Below, piece by piece: positions 1-9,540 of a DNA stretch of 64,000 bases. Under the pieces are notes generated by a model. That model was not told where the DNA came from. It worked only from the letters and a program-made list of their open reading frames with translations, and did not search any database. How positions within the stretch are numbered: position 1 is the stretch's first letter; every line of letters begins with the position of its first letter. A program made the translations under genes and the position numbers. The DNA comes from Microbulbifer agarilyticus S89 (GTDB lineage Bacteria; Pseudomonadota; Gammaproteobacteria; Pseudomonadales; Cellvibrionaceae), in contig NZ_AFPJ01000043.1 of the NCBI RefSeq assembly GCF_000220505.1, positions 110,815 to 174,814 on the forward strand, given 5' to 3'.

Positions 1-2362
1 CGTAGCTGGAAAGCAACCCGGCATCACAGCTATCCACTGCAGTGAAGAAGTTGTCGATCTTCTTCTGGAAAGCGGCAAAGGTAATGGCGCTGCCTTCGCG
101 GTTATACCATTCCAGTGACACGTCGTAGGAGCGTGCAGTGAAGGGTTCCACGTCGGCACCCGGCAGGCGGATATTCACTTCCCCCGGGCGAGAGGAGATG
201 GTCGTGGCCGGCGTTGCCGCACGCACGTTCGGGCGTGAAATCGATTCGCCGTAAGCGACACGCAGCACCAGGTCTTCACGCAGGTCCATCGCCAGGTTCA
301 GGCTCGGCAGCAGGAAGTCGTAATCGTTCTCTACCGCGCGCTGTTCCGGATTGTTGATGTCGGTCGCACCGAACGCATAGTAAGGCGATTCTGCGGTCTG
401 CTCGGAGTTCACATAGCGCACGCCGACGTTACCGGAAACCGGCATTTCGGCGACGGCGAATTCCAGGTCGGCCATCAGGTACAGTGCGGAAGTATCCAGG
501 TCCACGTCGTACACCAGGCCGGCACTCTGTTGGCCGCCACGGGCGATCAGGCCGGTGGTCGGTACGCGTACGGGAATTTCACCGGTCACGGGGTCCGGAG
601 CAACATTACCAATGGAGGCGGCGGCCTGTGCATTGATTGCGTCTACATCCAGCGCGAACCAGCCAGCACCGGCACCGGCGAAGCCCGGAGCCTCACCACC
701 AAAGAAGTTGCCTTCGCTGACATAGGCTGGATTGCCGATGGCGGCGTCGTTGAGGATGCCGTTCAGGTCAATACCGGTGGGCGAGCTGCGCAGACGATCG
801 GAGTCCTGCGTTTGGTTGGAGTAGCGATAGCCAAAGGAGACTGCGGACACTACCGGCAACTCCAGTGCACGCTTGGCATTCAGTTCAAAGGAATTGGCTT
901 CGGTTTCCAGGGTTTCGTAGGTGCCGGTAATCAGCGCCTGGATATTGGAATTATCCACAAGGGTGGTAACACCGGAGCCGCTCAGGGTGTCTTTGACCAG
1001 CCACTCACCTTCGAGGCTGATATTTTCCAGGCCCTGGAATTCAGTGACGAAGTTACCCACATCCCCTTCACCGGTATACAAACGCCCGGAAACACCGCTG
1101 CTGCCCGCTTTAAAGATCGGGGTGTAGAATAGCTCGCTCCAATTGTTTTCCGCGGATGAGAGCGATACCAGTCCATCGACAGTCCAGTCGTCGTTTGACC
1201 ACTCGGCATCCATCAACACGGCTTGTGACTGTTCGTAGGTATCCCAGATACGCGAGGTGTTGCGGTAATCCACATCCGCAAACAGGATATCGGACACGGT
1301 ATAAATCGGGTTGCCGTCGTCGTCTACCTTGCCGGTGTTGCGCGGATCACTGTTGGGGGTGATTACGGTACCGCCACTACGGGTACGCAGGTCGAGTTCC
1401 TGCTGGCCATTGTCGTTCATGTCGCGCTCGGTATAGAGCACATTCAGGCCGAGCTTCAGGTTATCGGTTGCCTGGAATTCCACACCGCCGGAGAAGGAAG
1501 TACGTGAACCTTCGTTAATTTCAGAGCCCTGGCGCAGTTCACCGGGCATACGCACTACAGCATTGTCCGGCAGGTTGTTTGCTGCGGCCCAGGTCGCGAA
1601 GTCCTCACCATTGGCGCCGACGAAGTTGTCATTGGTCGGGATATTGGTGTAGCGGTTGATCTTAACCGTATCGCGGCGGAAGGTTTGCTCGGAAGTGGCG
1701 AGCGTCGCGGTGACCGCGAGCTGGTCGCTGATCAGGTGCTTGGAACCGGATAGAACCATTTCACTGTCAACCGCATCGGACAGCTGCTCGGCACGGCCTG
1801 CGACCGACAGATCCAGGCGGCCATCTTTTTTATCCAACGCGCGCGGCAGGACCAGGTCCACGGTACCGGCAATACCGCCTTCCTGCATGGCTGCGGTCTG
1901 GGTCTTGATCACATTAGTACCGTTAAATACTGCTGGATCGAATGCGCCGAACGGATTGGGTGCACCGAATGCCTTGGTGCTGCGTGCCGGGCTGGCGAAA
2001 GTCTGGCCGTTCGCGGTGGTCTGTACAAAACCGGATGGCATTCCGCGTAGGTTGATACTGGACTCGCGGCGCTCACCTTCCCGGTTTAGCTGGACACCAG
2101 CAACAGCCTGGAGGGCTTCACCCATATCGAGTGCGGGCAGGGTGCCGATGTCGTCAGCGGAAATACCGTCGACAATCGTGGAAGCGTTGCGTTTTACATC
2201 CAGCGCGTTATCCAGGTTGCGCTGGAATTGCGCGGTCACGACGACCTCCTCCAGTTCGCTGCCTTCCTGGGCCATTACAGGAGAAACCGCAAGGGCGATC
2301 ACGCTGCTGAGAAGGGTTTTGGTAAATCGCGGGCGTGAAGATTGGTTGTTATCAGTTGTCAT
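1..2362 (-). CDS. TonB-dependent receptor (3' end outside window)
   Basis: Outer-membrane TonB-dependent receptor, probably importing oligosaccharides released by the neighbouring enzymes. The ATG is at 2362-2360. It is followed by a signal peptide ending near PVMAQ and then the acidic stretch ELEEVVVTAQ, which resembles a TonB box region. The plug domain follows (GEALQAVAGVQLNREGERR, then INLRGMPSGF). The frame stays open to base 1, so about 787 residues are present and the C-terminal barrel end is missing. It is the last visible gene of the leftward cluster and has its own operator-like site at 2484-2501. The substrate is inferred from context only. Confidence 0.93.
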   Translation of the reverse strand, partial: MTTDNNQSSRPRFTKTLLSSVIALAVSPVMAQEGSELEEVVVTAQFQRNLDNALDVKRNASTIVDGISADDIGTLPALDMGEALQAVAGVQLNREGERRESSINLRGMPSGFVQTTANGQTFASPARSTKAFGAPNPFGAFDPAVFNGTNVIKTQTAAMQEGGIAGTVDLVLPRALDKKDGRLDLSVAGRAEQLSDAVDSEMVLSGSKHLISDQLAVTATLATSEQTFRRDTVKINRYTNIPTNDNFVGANGEDFATWAAANNLPDNAVVRMPGELRQGSEINEGSRTSFSGGVEFQATDNLKLGLNVLYTERDMNDNGQQELDLRTRSGGTVITPNSDPRNTGKVDDDGNPIYTVSDILFADVDYRNTSRIWDTYEQSQAVLMDAEWSNDDWTVDGLVSLSSAENNWSELFYTPIFKAGSSGVSGRLYTGEGDVGNFVTEFQGLENISLEGEWLVKDTLSGSGVTTLVDNSNIQALITGTYETLETEANSFELNAKRALELPVVSAVSFGYRYSNQTQDSDRLRSSPTGIDLNGILNDAAIGNPAYVSEGNFFGGEAPGFAGAGAGWFALDVDAINAQAAASIGNVAPDPVTGEIPVRVPTTGLIARGGQQSAGLVYDVDLDTSALYLMADLEFAVAEMPVSGNVGVRYVNSEQTAESPYYAFGATDINNPEQRAVENDYDFLLPSLNLAMDLREDLVLRVAYGESISRPNVRAATPATTISSRPGEVNIRLPGADVEPFTARSYDVSLEWYNREGSAITFAAFQKKIDNFFTAVDSCDAGLLSSY

Positions 2363-2483
2363 GCTCAGGTCCCCGAAAGGTTGACTTGTTATTTTGATGT
2401 CTCTTCTGACCGGACCGCTGTCAGATCCCATCATCGCATTACTGTTGACGGGTATACGCATGGTTCCCTAAAAATGACAAGCC

Positions 2484-2501
2484 GTCAAGTGGCCTGACCA
2501 T
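2484..2501. promoter_or_regulatory. Candidate GntR-family operator upstream of the TonB receptor
   Basis: GTCAAGTGGCCTGACCAT matches the site at 15710-15727 at 16 of 18 positions. The core TGGCCTGACCA (2490-2500) recurs at 7387-7397. FadR-type GntR regulators commonly bind short palindromes of this kind. The site lies 122 bases upstream of the receptor start and after the GH2 stop. Binding by the GntR protein at 14833-15540 is an inference. Confidence 0.5.
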
Positions 2502-2562
2502 CTTACATGTTGGCTCCTGTCATCATATTCAACCCCTATCTTGCCCGGGTACCCGGCGCCCT

Positions 2563-5004
2563 CTAAGGGGCGGCGGGCAGGGTCAGGTAGACCCCTTTTA
2601 TGTTTTGGGCGCGGAATTCTACGGTAGTCGCCCGAGTTCCGGGGGTAAAGTCGATTTGGGCCACACCGTTGGCCATCTCGATAATGCTGGAACCGGTGTA
2701 GGTACCGAGGTTCTGCGCCAGTGCACCGTCGCCATCCAGTGTGGAGAAATAGGCGCGGTCATTGAACTGCACCGCACGCCGCCCTTTGGCATCCAGTGCC
2801 TCCGCGGTAATGCGGTAGTGGTCGGGGGCAAGCAGCTCGGACGTCATCACCACTTTGGCGACCGGGGCCGGCTCGCCGATATGGTAAGTCAGGGTCATGG
2901 CATCGCTGACGGGTTCACGATTTGCGGTAAATCCCTGTACCCGCAGCTGGTTGTCGCCCTCGCTAAACGGTACCTGCCACACCAGGCCATGTGCAGGGAA
3001 TTTGCCTACGATCCGCTGCTTGCGCCCAAGGCTTTCGCCGTTCAGGAACAACTCGGCGGAATCCGTATTGCAGTACACATGCACCGGGCGGCCGCGCTTA
3101 TCGCCAAAGCGCACCGTCCAGCTGTGGGACTCGATACGGCAGAACGGCTGCTCGGCCCAGTAGCTGGCAAATACCCAGTAGGCGTCTTTGGGGGTGCCGG
3201 CACGGTCCACCAGTCCCTTTTGGTTCACGTAGGGCAGGGGGTTCTCTGGGCGCAGCGGTGTGCCGAAGTCCTTGAACGCCCACTGTGCGTTGCCGGCGAA
3301 ATTATCCTGGCTTTCGCTCACCGACAGGTGCCAGTCGAACAGGTCGACTATGTAGCTTTCATTCCAGTCGCTGTCCTTGGCCACGCTTTTGACCACTGCC
3401 TGGTTCATTGCCTCGGCCACCGATACCTGCGCATCGATAAATCCTTCGGGCCCCAGTGGCGTTTCCGTGTGGCGACCGCGATGGCTGGAGCCACCGTATT
3501 CCATATGCAAAAACGCCGGATATTTTTCTTGGGCGCTGGTGATCGCTTCGCGGTATTGGCCATAGGCGCCGCCGTACCATCCTGCCCATATTGAGGGCGA
3601 GAAGGCATCCACAATATCGGCACCGGGATAGTATTTGCGAATGGTGGTGAGACGCGATGGATCCATAGCCTTCACCTGCTGGTTTAATTTCTCCAGGAAC
3701 GGCAGAATTTTTTCGTCATCACCACCACCGGGAAAATCTTCTTCCCAGTACATTTCGTTGCCCAGCGACCAGAAGGCAATGCTCGGGTGATTGCGGTTCT
3801 GAGTGATTTGTTGCTGCAGCAGGCGCTCGGTGTTCTGTTGCCACTCGCTGCCGCCCATGCCGCCGCGGCACCAGGGCAATTCATCCCACAGGATCAACCC
3901 CAGCTCATCCGCCGCGCGGTAGATTTCCGGGTCCTGGGGGTAGTGCCCAAGGCGCACGAAGTTTGCGCCCATATCTTTGATTTGCTGCATATCCGCACGG
4001 TGTTGCGCATTGCTGAGCGCAGCACCGATCCCGGCGTGCTCTTCATGGCGATGGGTACCGCGTATCAGCAGGCGCTTGCCATTGATGAAGAACCCTTGGC
4101 CCGCGGGCATGGAAAACCAGCGGTAGCCAAAGCGCTGCCGTGCACTGTGCAGAGGTTTTCCGCGCGCATCGCGCAGCTCTGCCGTGACCGAATACAGTGC
4201 GGGGGATGAAGGTGACCAGAGGCTAGGTTCGGTAATTTCGGGCAACTCTACCATCACCTTGTCGCCGGCATTTTCCAGCGAGGCTTGCCGCGTGCTGACC
4301 AACCGCTGTTTGGGATCACGCAACTCCAGGTGCAGCGTATGTGCCTGTGGTTCCAGCTGGTCCAGCGCCACGGTCACGCGGGTTTCTGCAGACTGCTTGC
4401 TGACGGCAGGCGTGTCGATGGTGAGGGACTGAATATGGCTCGCCGGTAATGGCAGCAGCCATACATCGCGGGTCAGTCCGCCATGAATAAAAAAGTCCGC
4501 CTTTTGTGACGGGATCAGGTTGCGGTCGTAGGCGTTGGAAACCCGCACCTGCAGCAGGTTGTCGCCCGCGCGCAGCTGCTCGGTCAGCTCGACGGTAAAG
4601 CCGAGGTAACCGCCAATGTGCTCACCGATTTTCTCACCGTTCAGGTAGACCCACGCCTTCTGGTTGGCGCCTTCAAAGTGCAGCTTGTAGCGCGGCGCGC
4701 GCTGTGCGGCACTAGGCAGGCGGAATGTTTTGCTATACCAGCCCGCCGCACGTCGATAACCGGGCAGTGGGTCGACGGTGTCTGTCGCATTCCACGTGTG
4801 CGGCAGGGTCACCGCCACAGCGCCAGCCGTGTTCACCGCTGGTGGGGTGGTGCGCTCATCTTGCAGGTAATACCAGCCGTCATTAAACCGCTGTTTTCCA
4901 TCGTTGGATGCGGCAAAAACACTGGAGAAAAACAGGCAAAAAAAAGCACCGCAGAATAATACTGCGGTGCTGGAAGTTGAGGATGAGTCCCCGGTGCGTT
5001 GCAT
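2563..5004 (-). CDS. GH2 family glycoside hydrolase (beta-galactosidase/beta-glucuronidase type)
   Basis: Secreted glycoside hydrolase of family 2, 813 residues. A hydrophobic signal segment lies at about residues 13-32. The sugar-binding jelly-roll domain follows (residues about 40-190), then an immunoglobulin-like domain and the TIM barrel. SLGNEMYW gives Asn416-Glu417 as the expected acid/base, and HMEYGG gives Glu502 as the expected nucleophile. The C-terminal part (about 640-813) looks like additional beta-sandwich domains. It lies 42 bases downstream of the KduD-like gene in the same leftward unit. GH2 covers galactosidases, glucuronidases and others, so the exact sugar cannot be read from sequence. 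A beta-linked side chain on a uronic-acid polymer fits the context. Confidence 0.92.
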   Translation of the reverse strand: MQRTGDSSSTSSTAVLFCGAFFCLFFSSVFAASNDGKQRFNDGWYYLQDERTTPPAVNTAGAVAVTLPHTWNATDTVDPLPGYRRAAGWYSKTFRLPSAAQRAPRYKLHFEGANQKAWVYLNGEKIGEHIGGYLGFTVELTEQLRAGDNLLQVRVSNAYDRNLIPSQKADFFIHGGLTRDVWLLPLPASHIQSLTIDTPAVSKQSAETRVTVALDQLEPQAHTLHLELRDPKQRLVSTRQASLENAGDKVMVELPEITEPSLWSPSSPALYSVTAELRDARGKPLHSARQRFGYRWFSMPAGQGFFINGKRLLIRGTHRHEEHAGIGAALSNAQHRADMQQIKDMGANFVRLGHYPQDPEIYRAADELGLILWDELPWCRGGMGGSEWQQNTERLLQQQITQNRNHPSIAFWSLGNEMYWEEDFPGGGDDEKILPFLEKLNQQVKAMDPSRLTTIRKYYPGADIVDAFSPSIWAGWYGGAYGQYREAITSAQEKYPAFLHMEYGGSSHRGRHTETPLGPEGFIDAQVSVAEAMNQAVVKSVAKDSDWNESYIVDLFDWHLSVSESQDNFAGNAQWAFKDFGTPLRPENPLPYVNQKGLVDRAGTPKDAYWVFASYWAEQPFCRIESHSWTVRFGDKRGRPVHVYCNTDSAELFLNGESLGRKQRIVGKFPAHGLVWQVPFSEGDNQLRVQGFTANREPVSDAMTLTYHIGEPAPVAKVVMTSELLAPDHYRITAEALDAKGRRAVQFNDRAYFSTLDGDGALAQNLGTYTGSSIIEMANGVAQIDFTPGTRATTVEFRAQNIKGVYLTLPAAP

Positions 5005-5046
5005 GGTTGGCTCCGTTTTTGATTTCGTTATTGGATTGCCGAATTT

Positions 5047-5832
5047 TTATCGGGCCATCCAGCCTCCATCGACGAGCATCACATGCCCATTCATATAGTC
5101 TGCGGCCCTCGAGGCGAGAAACACCGCCGCGCCTGCCAGATCGTCCGGGGCACCCCAGCGTCCGGCGGGAATGCGCGCACTGATCGACTCGAAACGATCG
5201 GCATCTGCGCGCAAATTGGCGGTGTTGTCCGTGGCAAAATATCCCGGTGCGATGGCGTTTACCTGGATGTTGTCTGATGCCCACTCATTTGCCAGTGCCT
5301 TGGTAAGCTGTGCTACTGCGCCTTTACTGGCGGCATACGCCGGTACGGTAATGCCGCCGGAAAAACTTAACAGCGAAGCGATATTGATGATCTTGCCGGA
5401 GCCCTGCGCGAGCATTTGCTGGCCGGCGGCGCGGCACAGGCGAAAAACCCCGTTCAGGTTGGTGTCGATCACCGCCAGCCAGTCCACGTCGGAGGTATCC
5501 GCGGCAGGGGCACGGCGGATGGTGCCGGCGTTATTTACTAGAATATCGACGGTGTTGCCATCCTGTGCAATCTGCGCGAACAGTGCATCGATTTGCGTCG
5601 GGTCTGACTGGTCGCACCCATAGGCCTGGGCTTGCGCGCCGGCCTCTTGCAGTGCCAGCACGGTTTCTGCCGCGCTTTCCGCGCGGCTGCCCACTGCCAG
5701 TACTTTCGCTCCGGCCTGCCCCAGTGCCATGGCCATGGCACGGCCCAGGCCGCGGCTGGCACCGGTAACCAGCGCCGTTTTTCCGTTGAGCCCAAATTGC
5801 TGCTGCAAATAGTCCTGGCTGGCCTGGCTCAT
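5047..5832 (-). CDS. kduD: 2-dehydro-3-deoxy-D-gluconate 5-dehydrogenase-like SDR (KduD)
   Basis: Short-chain dehydrogenase/reductase of 261 residues, with TGASRGLGRA as the nucleotide-binding motif, NNAG, and the YAASK catalytic Tyr/Lys. Best assigned to KduD, which interconverts 2,5-diketo-3-deoxygluconate and KDG in the cytoplasm. The start ATG overlaps the GH105 stop by four bases (ATGA), which implies translational coupling. KduI, which makes its substrate, is encoded at 8590-9420. SDR substrate assignment from sequence alone is weak, but the neighbourhood strongly supports KduD. Confidence 0.87.
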   Translation of the reverse strand: MSQASQDYLQQQFGLNGKTALVTGASRGLGRAMAMALGQAGAKVLAVGSRAESAAETVLALQEAGAQAQAYGCDQSDPTQIDALFAQIAQDGNTVDILVNNAGTIRRAPAADTSDVDWLAVIDTNLNGVFRLCRAAGQQMLAQGSGKIINIASLLSFSGGITVPAYAASKGAVAQLTKALANEWASDNIQVNAIAPGYFATDNTANLRADADRFESISARIPAGRWGAPDDLAGAAVFLASRAADYMNGHVMLVDGGWMAR

Positions 5833-7184
5833 TGCGCGACCTCCGCGCGTTGCTCGCCGGTCATGCGAATCACTTCAGAGGCGGCCAGCAGCAGAGCGCC
5901 AGTACCGTACAGCTGGGTGTCGTCGGCCGTCGCGGAGCCCGGCGCGAACGCAACTTGCTGGACCCAGCCGAGTTTGCCATTCGGGTGCACACTATCGACG
6001 AGAGACGACCAGCCGCGCGCTACAGCGTCACGGTATTTCTGCTCGGTGAGCAGTCCATTGTTCACTCCCCAAGCCAACGCGTACACCAGCAGGCCTGTGC
6101 CGCTGGATTCTGGCGGAGACTGCTGCTCGATTTCCAGCAGTGAAGAAGGCCAGCTGCCGTCTTTTTGTTGCAGGTCTACCAAGCGTTCGCTCATCTCGAC
6201 AAACAGCGACTGGTAGCGCTCTTTTGCCGCAAAGTGATCGGGCAGGGCGTGCAGGGTGCGGGCGATACCGGCCAGAACCCAGCCATTGCCACGGCCCCAG
6301 TAAATCAAGCGGCCCTGATCGTCTTTGCGCTCAAAATAGCGGCTGTCACGCAGGTACAGCTTTTCGTCGGTGTTGTACAGGTAATCCGTGGTTACCCAGA
6401 ATTCCTGGTCCATAAATTCCAGGTACTTTTCGTCTCCCGAAACACGGGCCAGCTCTGCCCATACCGGCGGCGCCATAAAAATGGCATCGGCCCAGCACCA
6501 GCGCAGGGTGCAGGCGGGGTCATCGAAGTCGCGGTAGGCAAGAGGCTGCAGGTATTTGTCGTCGTCATCGAAGGCCAGGCTGTTGTCCGCCGGGTTTTCG
6601 AGTACCTGGTCAAAGGTATCGGTGAGGTGCTTGATCTTGTGAGCGTCGCCGTACTTTTCATACAGCTTGAGGTACACGGCACCCATTGCATGGTCGTCTG
6701 CGTGGTGGATGCGCGGGCCCAGTTGCCACAGGTTTACCGCCGATGCATTGAACACCGCTTGTTCGTAGGCGGGCTGCTGGCTCGCTTCTGCCCAGTCGAG
6801 CAGGCCGATTTGCCAGGTCGCATACATCCAGCCCTGTGGGATACCGCTGGGGCGCCCCTCGGCACGCATCATATTACTGCGCAGGTCGTATTGGCTAAGC
6901 TGCCAGTCGGCGACCTGGTTGGCCACGCTGGTGATCGCGCTCGGGCTCAGGCTATCGCTGAATGCCTGCTGTTCGGTCCCGGGCTGTTGCCATTGCACCG
7001 GCTGCGGCCAAAACACTGCAGGGGACTGTGGCGCTTCCGCATGTGCCGCATTGACGGGTGCTTGTTGCTGGGCAGTGGGCTGTTCGTCCTTCGCACAGGC
7101 AACAAGGCTCGCGCACAGGGTAAGAGGCGCGGCAACGTGCAGGACATGCCGGAGTGACAGGGAGGGGCGCAAAGTATTCAACAT
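5829..7184 (-). CDS. GH105 unsaturated uronyl hydrolase, lipoprotein
   Basis: Glycoside hydrolase family 105 protein of 451 residues. These enzymes remove the 4,5-unsaturated uronic acid from the non-reducing end of lyase products. The N-terminus has a signal peptide with a lipobox (SLVAC, Cys30), so the protein is probably a lipoprotein facing the periplasm. Family-like stretches are RWCWADAIFMAPP, YWGRGNGWVLAGI and the SSGTGLLVYALAWG block; the Asp of WADAIFM lies in the region expected to hold a catalytic acid. It is the first gene of the leftward unit. Its promoter region holds two operator-like motifs. Whether it prefers unsaturated glucuronyl or galacturonyl ends is unknown. Confidence 0.9.
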   Translation of the reverse strand: MLNTLRPSLSLRHVLHVAAPLTLCASLVACAKDEQPTAQQQAPVNAAHAEAPQSPAVFWPQPVQWQQPGTEQQAFSDSLSPSAITSVANQVADWQLSQYDLRSNMMRAEGRPSGIPQGWMYATWQIGLLDWAEASQQPAYEQAVFNASAVNLWQLGPRIHHADDHAMGAVYLKLYEKYGDAHKIKHLTDTFDQVLENPADNSLAFDDDDKYLQPLAYRDFDDPACTLRWCWADAIFMAPPVWAELARVSGDEKYLEFMDQEFWVTTDYLYNTDEKLYLRDSRYFERKDDQGRLIYWGRGNGWVLAGIARTLHALPDHFAAKERYQSLFVEMSERLVDLQQKDGSWPSSLLEIEQQSPPESSGTGLLVYALAWGVNNGLLTEQKYRDAVARGWSSLVDSVHPNGKLGWVQQVAFAPGSATADDTQLYGTGALLLAASEVIRMTGEQRAEVAQ

Positions 7185-7350
7185 AGGGCGGCCTTTCTGG
7201 TTATTTCTCTGTTATCGGTGCGGCGTGACGCGTTGTTGTGATCACGCGGATGCTCTGTCGGCGATGTCCCATTTTATTTTTACTGCGAACGCGCGCTGTT
7301 TGAGCGCAGCTGGTCGGGACTTCTACGTATACCGTTATTCGGTATTTATT

Positions 7351-7397
7351 TGGTAATGTGGTATTACCAGTTGACCAAGTGTATAGTGGCCTGACCA
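7351..7397. promoter_or_regulatory. Two operator-like motifs in a divergent promoter region
   Basis: TGGTAAT and ATTACCA (7351-7369) form a perfect inverted repeat with a 5-base centre, and its right part includes TGGTATTACCA (7359-7369). Eighteen bases on, TGGCCTGACCA (7387-7397) repeats the core found at 2490-2500. The region separates the leftward GH105 gene from the rightward DUF4861 gene, so both units could share control by the local GntR-family protein. The rest of 7185-7457 shows no gene. Confidence 0.5.
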
Positions 7398-7457
7398 ACG
7401 TGTCCACCGCTGCGCAGTTTCAGCAGGGACGGCTACTCGAGGACCTGGGAGGTCGCC

Positions 7458-8558
7458 ATGCAAACCCCTGATTCACAAAACGGATACCGCACTCAGGCTC
7501 AGAACCTGGCGGGTGCGAGTGCCACTCGTATGTGTACCACTTTCGGGCAAAACATATTGCGTCTATTTGGGACGCGTTTTGGGACGCGTTGCGCCCCTGC
7601 CGCAGCACTCGCGCTGGCGCTGGCGCAAGCAAGTGTGCCCGCCACCGCGATGACCGCCGGCAAGGCACCGCTCGCAGACAAAGGCGCCTATGCGGAACTC
7701 GCGGTGCGCCGCGGTGCGGTGGCCGATGATGCGGGCAAACTACGCGGGGGTGAACTGGTGCCGGTGGCATCGATGACGCTGCCGGCGACCCACACCGTGG
7801 GTGATGCGCTGTTTAAATATGAAGGACCGGGCTGGGAATCGGAGTTGGTGGCCTACCGGCTTTACTTTGATCACCGAGCGGCGATCGATGTTTTTGGCAA
7901 AACTCGTTCGCAGCTGGTGCTGCCGCAAGTCGGCGTGGATGGTTCCGACTACCACACCCTGGCCGACTGGGGGATGGATGTTTTAAAGGTGGGCAATTCG
8001 CTTGGCCTTGGCGGTATCGGCGCCTGGAGTGACAGCGGGCTCACCGGGGTAAACACATTCGACGGCGCCTCGCTGCAAATCCACAATGAACCGGATGCTT
8101 CCGGTGTCGATCTGCAGTACTCCGGCTGGCAAACCCCAGAGGGTGCACGTGATCTCACCATGCAGTTGCGTATTGCCCCCGGCTCCCGCTTGACCCATGT
8201 GCGGGCCACGGTGGACCAACCGCTACCAGGCTGGGCCACCGGTATTGTGCGCCATGGCTTGCAGCCGCTTACCTATCGTCCTGCCGACTCGGAGTGGGGC
8301 TATCTCGCCACCTGGGGGATGCAGAGTCTCGCTGACGACCAGCTCGGCATGGCGATTTTCTTCCGCAATGCAGACCTCGCGGAAATTCGTGATGATGCCA
8401 ATAACCACCTGGTGCAGTTAAAGGGCGCTGCGCAGGTGGAGTACTACTTTGCTGGTGTATGGCGGGCGGAGGGTATTGATAGCGAGCAGGACTTTATCAG
8501 TTACCTGCAGCAGCAGGTCTCGCGCCTGAATCAGTCCCCATCTGAACACGCAGAATAA
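7458..8558 (+). CDS. DUF4861 family protein, probably exported
   Basis: Protein of 366 residues resembling the DUF4861 family, which occurs in polysaccharide utilisation loci. No catalytic activity is established that I can name. The chosen ATG has a strong ribosome site (GGGAGG at 7447-7452). The N-terminus is long and Ala-rich before VPATAMTAG, consistent with an atypical signal peptide; an internal ATG at 7530 is a possible alternative start. The body is rich in beta-strand patterns and aromatic residues, as in sugar-binding beta-sandwich enzymes. The stop lies 31 bases before kduI, so the two are probably co-transcribed. A role on uronate oligosaccharides is inferred from position. Confidence 0.75.
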   Translation: MQTPDSQNGYRTQAQNLAGASATRMCTTFGQNILRLFGTRFGTRCAPAAALALALAQASVPATAMTAGKAPLADKGAYAELAVRRGAVADDAGKLRGGELVPVASMTLPATHTVGDALFKYEGPGWESELVAYRLYFDHRAAIDVFGKTRSQLVLPQVGVDGSDYHTLADWGMDVLKVGNSLGLGGIGAWSDSGLTGVNTFDGASLQIHNEPDASGVDLQYSGWQTPEGARDLTMQLRIAPGSRLTHVRATVDQPLPGWATGIVRHGLQPLTYRPADSEWGYLATWGMQSLADDQLGMAIFFRNADLAEIRDDANNHLVQLKGAAQVEYYFAGVWRAEGIDSEQDFISYLQQQVSRLNQSPSEHAE

Positions 8559-8589
8559 AGAAAGAAATAATCAAGGAATTACAGCGCTT

Positions 8590-9420
8590 ATGAATTTTTT
8601 ACAGACCGCAGACAGTGTCCGTTACCAGCGTATGACCAGCGCAGAACTGCGCGAAAACTTCTGCATGGAGGGCCTATTTCGCGCGGGTGAGTTGAATCTG
8701 ACTTATACGGATGTGGATCGCGCATTGGTTGGTGCCGCGGTACCCCTGCAACACCAGCCGTTGTCCCTGCCCACACACAAAGAGCTTGCCAGTGAGTATT
8801 TTTGTGAGCGTCGTGAGCTGGGAATTGTAAACCTGGGGGCGCCGGGCCGGGTGGAGGTGGATGGCAAACCTTATGCGCTGGATTCTCTGGAATTCCTGTA
8901 TGTCGGCCGCGGCAGCCGTACGGTAAATTTCTTTAGTGATGGTGAGGCGCCGGCGGAATTCTACCTGGTGAGTTACCCCGCCCACAGGAAAGCGGAAACC
9001 GTGCACGTCACCCTGGACAAGGCGCACAAGGTAGAGCTTGGCGCGCTGGAGGGTAGCAACGAGCGGGTAATCTATCAGGCGATCTGCCCGGGGGTGGTGG
9101 ACAGCTGTCAGCTGGTAATGGGTGTTACGCGGCTGTCGAATGGCAGTGTGTGGAATACCAAACCTCCGCATACCCATCGCCGCCGCACCGAAGTCTATCT
9201 GTATTTTGATTTCCCGGAAGATGAGCGTGTATTCCACTTCATGGGCGAGCCCAGTGAAACCCGCTCGATCCCCCTAGCCCCCAAGACGGCGATCGCCTCA
9301 CCATACTGGTCTATCCACAGTGGTGCGGGTACGTGCAGCTATAGCTTTGTGTGGGCAATGGGTGGGGAAAACCAACAGTTTGATGATATGGATCATCTGA
9401 CGTTGTCCGACCTCGGTTAA
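8590..9420 (+). CDS. kduI: 5-dehydro-4-deoxy-D-glucuronate isomerase (KduI)
   Basis: Cytoplasmic isomerase converting 5-keto-4-deoxyuronate, formed spontaneously from unsaturated uronates, to 2,5-diketo-3-deoxygluconate, the KduD substrate. The length of 276 residues is near the usual 278. The zinc ligands of the family are visible: His194 and His196 in PPHTHRRR, Glu201 in TEVY, and His243 in YWSIHSG. The start has AAGGA about ten bases upstream. It follows the DUF4861 gene in one rightward unit and is followed by a terminator. Confidence 0.96.
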   Translation: MNFLQTADSVRYQRMTSAELRENFCMEGLFRAGELNLTYTDVDRALVGAAVPLQHQPLSLPTHKELASEYFCERRELGIVNLGAPGRVEVDGKPYALDSLEFLYVGRGSRTVNFFSDGEAPAEFYLVSYPAHRKAETVHVTLDKAHKVELGALEGSNERVIYQAICPGVVDSCQLVMGVTRLSNGSVWNTKPPHTHRRRTEVYLYFDFPEDERVFHFMGEPSETRSIPLAPKTAIASPYWSIHSGAGTCSYSFVWAMGGENQQFDDMDHLTLSDLG

Positions 9421-9462
9421 GCATTTTCTCCCCGACCTCGCGTCGGTGCTTTTCGAAGCCTT

Positions 9463-9487
9463 GCCCCGCCAGTGCGGGGCTTTTTTA
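9463..9487. terminator. Rho-independent terminator after kduI
   Basis: GCCCCGC (9463-9469), a 4-base loop, GCGGGGC (9474-9480), then six T residues. It lies between the convergent kduI and beta-helix genes and fits termination of the rightward unit. Confidence 0.85.
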
Positions 9488-9540
9488 TGCCGGCAGAAAA
9501 TAGAATACGGGCGGTGTTTCCACCACCCGTAAAAACCGCA

